From the NCBI GenBank assembly GCA_035439445.1, contig DAORKG010000012.1:25005-89004 (forward strand): DNA of 64,000 nt, read 5' to 3'. The notes under the pieces were generated by a model. The model was given only the letters and a program-made list of their open reading frames with translations. It was not told where the DNA came from and searched no databases. The stretch's first letter is position 1. Each line of letters begins with the position of its first letter. Both the position numbers and the translations under genes were made by a program. The stretch is from UBA4416 sp035439445. Lineage in GTDB: Bacteria > Bacteroidota > Bacteroidia > B-17B0 > Aurantibacillaceae. Shown here in pieces: positions 54,730 through 61,282 of this stretch.

Positions 54730-57700
54730 ATGCTAGATAAAATAAAAGAATTTAAACCATCAAGTTGGGCCATAGATAATAAAATGACTATCTATTTGGT
54801 AACCATCTTTTTAAGCATTGCCGGCATAATGGCCTATAATGCATTGCCAAAAGAGCAGTTCCCCGATATTACTGTTCCTACTATTTATATTAATACCATA
54901 AACGGTGGAAACTCTCCTACAAATATTGAAAATACCATTACAAAACCTATTGAAAAACGATTAAAAGGTTTATCAGGTGTTAAAAAATTCACGAGCACCT
55001 CTCTGCAGGATGTGTCGGTTGTGGTTGTAGAGTTTCATACCAATGTTAAAGTTGAGGTAGCTAAACAACGTGTGAAAGATGCCGTTGATGAAGCTCGTGC
55101 AGATATGCCATCAACATTAACCCGTGAACCAATCATCAAAGAAATTGCGTTTTCTGAAATTCCAATCATGTATATCAATGTGGCGGGTAATTATGATTTA
55201 AAGCAATTGAAAAAATATGCTGAAGATTTGCAGGACCGTGTGGAAGGTTTAAAAGAAATAAACGAAGTAAAATTAGTTGGAGCTCTTGACAGAGAAATTC
55301 AGGTTAATATTGATGCATACAAATTACAGGCGGCTCAACTCACGTTAACCGATATTCAACGTGCTATCGGACAAGAAAACCTGACGATTTCTGGAGGTAA
55401 TATTCCTTTAAACGGAATGAAACCAACGTTAAGTATTAAAAGTGAATTCAAAGATCCGAAAGAAATTGAAAACATAGTTGTTACTTCTGCTACCGGTGCT
55501 AAATTATTTATCAAAGATTTTGCTACCGTAGTTGATGGATTTAAAGAACAAGAAAGTTATTCTAGTTCAAATGGTAAAAATGTGATTACCCTTAATGTTG
55601 TAAAACGTTCGGGAGAAAACTTAATTAATGCAGCTGAAAAAATTGAAAAAATAATTGAGGAAATGAAAGAAACAGAATTCCCTCAAGGTTTGGATATTAC
55701 CATCAGTGGAGATCAAAGTGATAAAACAAAACATTCCTTACATGAACTTATTAATACAATTGTGATTGGTTTTATTTTGGTAACTGTTGTATTAATGTTT
55801 TTCATGGGTGTTACAAACGCTTTGTTTGTGGCGCTTTCTGTTCCTTTATCTATGTTTATTGCCTTTTTAATAATGCCAAGCATAGGATTTTCGTTTAATA
55901 TGATTGTATTATTCTCTTTCATTTTGGCGCTCGGTATTGTAGTGGATGATGCCATTGTGGTAATTGAAAATACCCATCGAATTTTTGATAATGGAAAACT
56001 GCCAATTGTTACAGCCGCCAAACGGGCTGTGGGCGAGGTTTTTATGCCTGTATTATCAGGCACAATAACCACTTTAGCACCGTTTATTCCATTAGTGTTT
56101 TGGCAAGGTATTATTGGTAAGTTCATGTACTTTTTACCGGTAACATTAATTATTTCTTTATTAGCTTCTTTATTCGTAGCCTATATCATCAATCCGGTAT
56201 TTGCTGTTGATTTTATGAAATCGCATGAAGAGGAAGCAAAAGAACATGGTAAGATTACCAAGAAAGCTCGTTTGCAATTAATTTTTTATGGTTTTATTGC
56301 ATTGTATTCATACATAACCGGACATTTTGCGGTTGCTAACTTCACAATGTTCTTAGCGTTTTTCTTGGTGTTAAATCGCTTGTGGTTATACAAAGCGATT
56401 GAGGCATGGCAATTTAAAATTTGGCCTGGCTTTGTAAACCGATATGTGAAAATTTTAGAATGGTTTTTACGTAAACCATGGAAACCATTACTGTACGTAG
56501 TTTTATTATTTGTTTTCTCTATCGTTTTCTTTGCTATCCGTGGACCAAAAGTTGTATTCTTCCCGGCAGGAGACCCAAATAATATTTATGTGTATGTGAA
56601 ATTACCGGAAGGTACAGATCCTAAAGTCACCAACGATTTAATGCGCAGAGTAGAGGCAAAGGTGGAATCAGTTTTAGGTAAAGATAATCCTAATGTAGAA
56701 TCAATGATTAGTAACGTTACCATTGGAGTTACTGACCCTGCAGACGGTGATCAGAACTCTTACCCTAATCGTGGTAAAATTGCCATTGCTTTTGTTGAGT
56801 TTGAAAAACGTAACGGTCAATCTACATCAGACTATCTTAGAGATTTACAAAACCTTAATTGGAATATTCCGGGTGCTGATATTGTTGTAAATAAAGAACA
56901 AAGCGGCCCTCCTACACCAAAACCGATTAGTATTGAGATTATAGGAGAAGACTTTAAAGATCTGGTTAAAAATTCTGATGAGCTTAAAAAATTTATTACA
57001 AATGCAAAAATTGCCGGTGTGGTAAGTTTAAAATCAGATTTTGTGGCTAACAAACCCGAGATTGTATTTGATATTGATAGAGAAAGAGCATTGCGCGAAG
57101 GAATATCTACCTATCAATTGGCTATGGAAATACGTGGTGCGGTTTATGGTGTGGAAGCTACCAAATTTAGAGATGTGGACGATGAATATCCGGTGCAGTT
57201 GCGTTATAAATTCGATCAGCGAATTGATATTGAGACTTTACGTAATTTAAAAATTACATATCGTGATATGAACATGGGAGGTATGGTTCGTAGTGTTCCT
57301 TTAGCTTCTGTATGTGATATACGTTATGATTATACGTATGCGGGTATCAAACGTAAAAATGATAAGCGTGTCGTAACATTATCGTCTGATATTAAAGATG
57401 GATTTAATCCAAATGAAGTAGTGGCAAATGTTGAACGGGTAATGAAAAATTACAAGAAATCAGGAAATGTTATTATTCAGTTTGCAGGTGATAAAGCAGA
57501 ACAAATGGAAACAATGAGCTTTTTAGGAAATGCCATGCTGATTGCTGTTATGTTAATGTTATTGGTATTGGTAGGCTTGTTTAACTCCTTAGGAAAACCA
57601 CTCATTATTTTATCCGAAATTATATTCAGTGTGGTTGGTGTGTTAATAGGTGTGTCTTTATTTAAAATGGACATGAGTATTGTAATGACCGGTGTAGGTA

Positions 57701-58194
57701 TCATTGCCTTAGGCGGTATAGTGGTTCGTAATGGAATATTGCTGGTGGAGTTTGCTGAATTTGCAAGAGAAGGTGGTATGGGACTTTATGAAGCAACAGT
57801 TGAAGCAGGACGTACTCGTATGACTCCGGTTATATTAACAGCTACAGCCGCTATTTTAGGATTAATTCCGTTGGCGGTTGGTTTAAACATCGATTTCGAA
57901 TCGTTGTTGGCAACTGGTAATCCGCATATTTTCTTTGGTGGAGATAGTGTTGCCTTCTTTGGACCGTTAAGCTGGACAATGATTTTCGGTTTATTATTTG
58001 CAACAGCATTAACCTTATTGTTAATACCATCTATGTACTTAATTACTGAACGATTGAAACGTAAATCAATTGTGATTTTAAATCATTTTGAATTACCTCG
58101 TTTTGTAATGTATGTGCCATTCTTGATTCTTATTTTGAGAGGAGTTTTGGCAATGCAAGGTAAGAAACTGGATTATGGAGATTTAGATAGATAA
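54730..58194 (+). CDS. RND family multidrug efflux permease (HAE1 type)
   Basis: A 1154-residue inner-membrane pump with an N-terminal TM, periplasmic porter domains and the TM4 proton-relay pair Asp-Asp in LALGIVVDDAIVV. The TM10 relay residue, usually Lys in AcrB (KNAILIVEF), is Arg here (RNGILLVEF, near residue 999). Between TM6 and TM7 there is an extra segment of about 80 residues with two more hydrophobic stretches (about residues 515-560), making it longer than the usual 1,040. It drives drug or lipid export with TolC and the adaptor. The last 30 residues form another hydrophobic helix. Confidence 0.95.
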   Translation: MLDKIKEFKPSSWAIDNKMTIYLVTIFLSIAGIMAYNALPKEQFPDITVPTIYINTINGGNSPTNIENTITKPIEKRLKGLSGVKKFTSTSLQDVSVVVVEFHTNVKVEVAKQRVKDAVDEARADMPSTLTREPIIKEIAFSEIPIMYINVAGNYDLKQLKKYAEDLQDRVEGLKEINEVKLVGALDREIQVNIDAYKLQAAQLTLTDIQRAIGQENLTISGGNIPLNGMKPTLSIKSEFKDPKEIENIVVTSATGAKLFIKDFATVVDGFKEQESYSSSNGKNVITLNVVKRSGENLINAAEKIEKIIEEMKETEFPQGLDITISGDQSDKTKHSLHELINTIVIGFILVTVVLMFFMGVTNALFVALSVPLSMFIAFLIMPSIGFSFNMIVLFSFILALGIVVDDAIVVIENTHRIFDNGKLPIVTAAKRAVGEVFMPVLSGTITTLAPFIPLVFWQGIIGKFMYFLPVTLIISLLASLFVAYIINPVFAVDFMKSHEEEAKEHGKITKKARLQLIFYGFIALYSYITGHFAVANFTMFLAFFLVLNRLWLYKAIEAWQFKIWPGFVNRYVKILEWFLRKPWKPLLYVVLLFVFSIVFFAIRGPKVVFFPAGDPNNIYVYVKLPEGTDPKVTNDLMRRVEAKVESVLGKDNPNVESMISNVTIGVTDPADGDQNSYPNRGKIAIAFVEFEKRNGQSTSDYLRDLQNLNWNIPGADIVVNKEQSGPPTPKPISIEIIGEDFKDLVKNSDELKKFITNAKIAGVVSLKSDFVANKPEIVFDIDRERALREGISTYQLAMEIRGAVYGVEATKFRDVDDEYPVQLRYKFDQRIDIETLRNLKITYRDMNMGGMVRSVPLASVCDIRYDYTYAGIKRKNDKRVVTLSSDIKDGFNPNEVVANVERVMKNYKKSGNVIIQFAGDKAEQMETMSFLGNAMLIAVMLMLLVLVGLFNSLGKPLIILSEIIFSVVGVLIGVSLFKMDMSIVMTGVGIIALGGIVVRNGILLVEFAEFAREGGMGLYEATVEAGRTRMTPVILTATAAILGLIPLAVGLNIDFESLLATGNPHIFFGGDSVAFFGPLSWTMIFGLLFATALTLLLIPSMYLITERLKRKSIVILNHFELPRFVMYVPFLILILRGVLAMQGKKLDYGDLDR

Positions 58195-58206
58195 TTTTTT
58201 ATATAG

Positions 58207-58341
58207 AACCGCTTCAAAAGTCAATTTTACTGTCATTCTGAACTTGTTTCAGAATCTCAAGAGGTAAAATTAACAACCTTAGGGATGCAGAAATATGTTC
58301 GGCATCAACATCTGAGGCTTTTGAGGCGGTTTCTTTTTTTT
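58207..58341 (+). terminator. Structured intergenic element with terminal U tract
   Basis: Four nested or sequential stems: P1 58207-58220/58318-58331 (14 pairs, one U-G), P2 58223-58230/58264-58271, P3 58235-58241/58249-58255, and P4 58284-58288/58302-58306. P1 is followed by TC and eight T. It lies 12 bases after the RND pump stop, so it probably ends that operon as a large branched terminator. The P3 region resembles a dispersed Bacteroidota intergenic repeat. Confidence 0.7.
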
Positions 58342-58386
58342 GTTAATAAAACCCATATTAATTAAATCTTATTTATGGTTTTGGTA

Positions 58387-58417
58387 GTTGCATATTAAAA
58401 GAAGACTCTTATTTTTG
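58387..58417 (+). promoter_or_regulatory. Promoter of the lipoprotein gene
   Basis: GTTG (3 of 4), 19 bases, and TATTTTTG (58410-58417) precede the ATG at 58441. Confidence 0.6.
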
Positions 58418-58440
58418 TATAACTTTTTAAAAATTTGAAA

Positions 58441-59289
58441 ATGAATAAATTATTTCTTGCTACAAGCATCTCTATGTCCATAATGTTAGTATCATGTGGC
58501 GATAAACAAAATGAGGAAATTGCAGAAAATGTAACTGCAGAAGTGTCAAAAGATACAACACCTATTACCGTTAACGAGGAGACTAAATTCAAATTTGATT
58601 TTGCTATTGCAAATATTCCGTCTCCTGTAGGAAGTGTTAATGAATTTTCAAATTGGGGAGTTGATTATAATAATACATTGTTACTAGATGCTAAAAAACA
58701 GTCTGCTACAACCGAATTTTCTAAAGCTGTATTATTAGGTATTGAAAATATTGATATGTCTTACGCTATGATTAATAGCAAAGGTGAAGATGTGTTAAAA
58801 TACATGAAAACCGTGATGAAAACATCCGATGAGTTAGGGTTAAAAAATGCTGTTGATCAAATGGTAGGTAAGCGTGCTGAGCAAAATATTTCAAATAAAG
58901 ACTCTTTATTAAAAATCTTAGATGAAATTTTTGTAAAGAGTGATTCTTATTTGAGAACTAATGAGCGTGTATTTACTGCTTCTTCAGTTTTTGCAGGTTC
59001 TTGGATTGAAGGTTTATATCTAACGTGTAAGGTTGCCGAGTTAATTAACGATGCTTCTGTGAAAGAAAAGGCTTATAAACATATTTGGGATCAACGTTTT
59101 TATTTAAAAAACTTAACTGATTTATTAAATGACTACAAAGACAAAAAAGAGTGTGTTGCTTTAAACGACGAGTTAAAGAAAATCCACACTGAGATTGATG
59201 CGATTAAAGATCCTAAAGACATGAAAGATGCTAACTTTAAAACTATCTCTGAAAAGATTTACGCTTTAAGAGCTTCTATTATTAAATAA
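58441..59289 (+). CDS. Lipoprotein, paralogue of the one at 17988
   Basis: A 282-residue lipoprotein with a signal peptide and lipobox MLVS-C, an acidic linker, and a helical domain. It shares with the 17988 protein the segments SNKDSLLKI, KSDSYLRTNER and AGSWIEGLYLTC, in the same order and spacing. The Trp-Ile-Glu-Gly motif is the most conserved part. The function is unknown. The start is the ATG at 58441; a TTG six bases upstream is not needed. A strong terminator follows. Confidence 0.8.
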   Translation: MNKLFLATSISMSIMLVSCGDKQNEEIAENVTAEVSKDTTPITVNEETKFKFDFAIANIPSPVGSVNEFSNWGVDYNNTLLLDAKKQSATTEFSKAVLLGIENIDMSYAMINSKGEDVLKYMKTVMKTSDELGLKNAVDQMVGKRAEQNISNKDSLLKILDEIFVKSDSYLRTNERVFTASSVFAGSWIEGLYLTCKVAELINDASVKEKAYKHIWDQRFYLKNLTDLLNDYKDKKECVALNDELKKIHTEIDAIKDPKDMKDANFKTISEKIYALRASIIK

Positions 59290-59309
59290 TAATAAAAACA
59301 TAAATTTTT

Positions 59310-59340
59310 AAAGCCCTTCGATTTATCGAGGGGCTTTTTT
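59310..59340 (+). terminator. Terminator of the lipoprotein gene
   Basis: An 11-pair stem with one G-U (59311-59321 with 59326-59336), a TTTA loop, and a T run. Confidence 0.9.
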
Positions 59341-59352
59341 GTTTAATTCCTT

Positions 59353-59496
59353 TTTAACCACATAGAGACATAGTTCGAACAATGTGGAACAGGAGAATAT
59401 AGAAGCTTTGCTTTTCACATAACAACTATGTGAAAAAATGTGTTTTTCTATTTCTTTCTTTTCTCCACATAATTTCTATGTTACTATGTGGTTAAA
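59353..59496. repeat. 144-base palindromic repeat element
   Basis: Outer arms 59353-59373 and 59476-59496 are inverted copies matching at 19 of 21 bases. An inner perfect 10-base stem (59412-59421 with 59427-59436, 5-base loop) is related to the outer arms (both carry CACATA/CTATGTG). It has no ORF. It looks like a MITE-sized or REP-like element. The remaining bases to 59586 hold a TAAATTTG -7 box (59565-59572) for the next gene. Confidence 0.75.
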
Positions 59497-59586
59497 TGGC
59501 CTTGTCTTAAATCATAATTAATCATAAGCCTCTGTCTTATCAGCGTTTCTTAAAAGTTTTTCCTTAAATTTGCTCTTCTATAAACC

Positions 59587-61278
59587 ATGCGCAAACTCCG
59601 TAAAATAGTATTAAGAACCTTATTAGTATTTATCATCCTGTTAGTTGGTTTTTTTATCTATTTCATCATAGCGGTGCAAATTGATGTGCCTGAAATAAAA
59701 AACGATACCACTCTTAATTGGAAACGCGAAACCATTGACAAAGAATTTTATAAAGTCAATAATAACTGGTTGCGCCATCATAAAAGTGGATTGTGGGAAT
59801 TGTATGTTGAAGGCAATGGCTACGAAAGAGGTATTGCCAATGGTATGCTAACCAAAGAGCTGCACGATTTTCAGGAAGAATCTTTTTTTAAACAAATACA
59901 GATTTTAGTTCCTGATTTAAATTACCTGAAGTTTTTAAAATACTTTGTGGGTTATTTCAACCGCCACTTGCCCGACCATATTATTGATGAGTACAAAGAA
60001 GAAATTTTAGGTATCTCAAAATATGCCAGCGATAAGTACGATTTCATAGCGCCTAAGTATCACCGTATTTTAAATTACCATGGCGCACATGATATTGGCC
60101 ATGCCTTGCAGGATAAAAACATGGTAGTGGGTTGTACCTCTTTTTCTGTTTGGGATAAAAAAAGTGCAGATGGTAAATTATTAGTAGGACGTAATTTTGA
60201 TTTTTATAGCGGCGATGATTTTGCTAAAAATAAAATAGTACAGTTTACCAACCCAACAAAAGGAAACAAATTTGCTACTGTTACTTGGAGTGGTTTTATT
60301 GGCGCTTGCAGTGGCATGAATGATAAAGGCTTAACAGTTACTATTAACGCGGCTAAAAGTTCTATCCCAACCGATGCTGCTACACCAATTGCTTTATTGG
60401 CGCGTGAGATTTTGCAATACGCTTCTAATATTAAAGAAGCGATTGAGATTGCTAAAAAGCGTGATGTGTTTGTATCTGAAAGTATTTTAATTGGTAGTGC
60501 GTTTGATAATAAAACCATTAGCATCGAAAAATCTCCTACCAAAATGGATGTGTATGAAGTGCCTAACTCCAACCAAATTATTTGCCCTAACCATTACCAA
60601 GGACCGGATTATCAAAATGATATTGCCAACTTAACTAACCAAATAGAAAGTTCTTCGTTATACAGAAGCATCCGTTTAAAACAATTATTGAGCAATAGCG
60701 ATACCATTAACTACACACAGGCGGCTTCTATTTTAAGAAACCAAAAAGGATTGAATGACCAAAACATTGGGATGACTAACGAAAAATCATTGAACCAATT
60801 ATTAGCGCATCATGCTGTTATTTTTAAACCACAGGATAGATTGATGTGGGTGAGTGCCAATCCTTTTCAATGTGGGGAGTTTGTGTGTTATAATTTAGAT
60901 AGCGTGTTTGCTAAAGTAAAAACCATTAACACCCAACAAGATATTAATGTAGCGGCTTTAACCATTGCTGCCGACCCGTTTTTGAAAACAGAAGCTTACC
61001 AAAACTTTTTGCATTTTAAAAATTTAAAACACTACATCCAATTTATAACTAAGGCTTCTGATAAAATTGTTTTATCTCCTCAGTTTGAAAATGCTTTTAT
61101 ACAATCCAATCCCGAGAGTTATTACATGTACCAAATATTGGGGAATTACTATGCTTCCCGAAAAAATAATGCTAAGGCTATTGAATATTATAACAAAGCC
61201 TTAACAAAAGAAATAGCCACCTTAAAAGAAGAAAGACAAATTAAAGAGAGCATTGAAGCAATAAAAATAAACAGATAA
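59587..61278 (+). CDS. C45-type (acyltransferase/NTN) hydrolase with TPR tail
   Basis: A 563-residue protein with an N-terminal membrane anchor (about 10-30), a helical region, and an AAT/C45 Ntn-hydrolase domain starting near the putative nucleophile Cys183 in VVGCTSFSVWD. VGRNFDF and WSGFIGACSGMNDKGL follow, all typical of the family that includes acyl-CoA:6-APA acyltransferase and choloylglycine-type hydrolases. C-terminal TPR-like helices (about 510-545) are unusual for it. It probably cleaves an amide or ester in the periplasm. The gene is monocistronic and convergent with the next one. Confidence 0.78.
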   Translation: MRKLRKIVLRTLLVFIILLVGFFIYFIIAVQIDVPEIKNDTTLNWKRETIDKEFYKVNNNWLRHHKSGLWELYVEGNGYERGIANGMLTKELHDFQEESFFKQIQILVPDLNYLKFLKYFVGYFNRHLPDHIIDEYKEEILGISKYASDKYDFIAPKYHRILNYHGAHDIGHALQDKNMVVGCTSFSVWDKKSADGKLLVGRNFDFYSGDDFAKNKIVQFTNPTKGNKFATVTWSGFIGACSGMNDKGLTVTINAAKSSIPTDAATPIALLAREILQYASNIKEAIEIAKKRDVFVSESILIGSAFDNKTISIEKSPTKMDVYEVPNSNQIICPNHYQGPDYQNDIANLTNQIESSSLYRSIRLKQLLSNSDTINYTQAASILRNQKGLNDQNIGMTNEKSLNQLLAHHAVIFKPQDRLMWVSANPFQCGEFVCYNLDSVFAKVKTINTQQDINVAALTIAADPFLKTEAYQNFLHFKNLKHYIQFITKASDKIVLSPQFENAFIQSNPESYYMYQILGNYYASRKNNAKAIEYYNKALTKEIATLKEERQIKESIEAIKINR

Positions 61279-61282
61279 TAAT

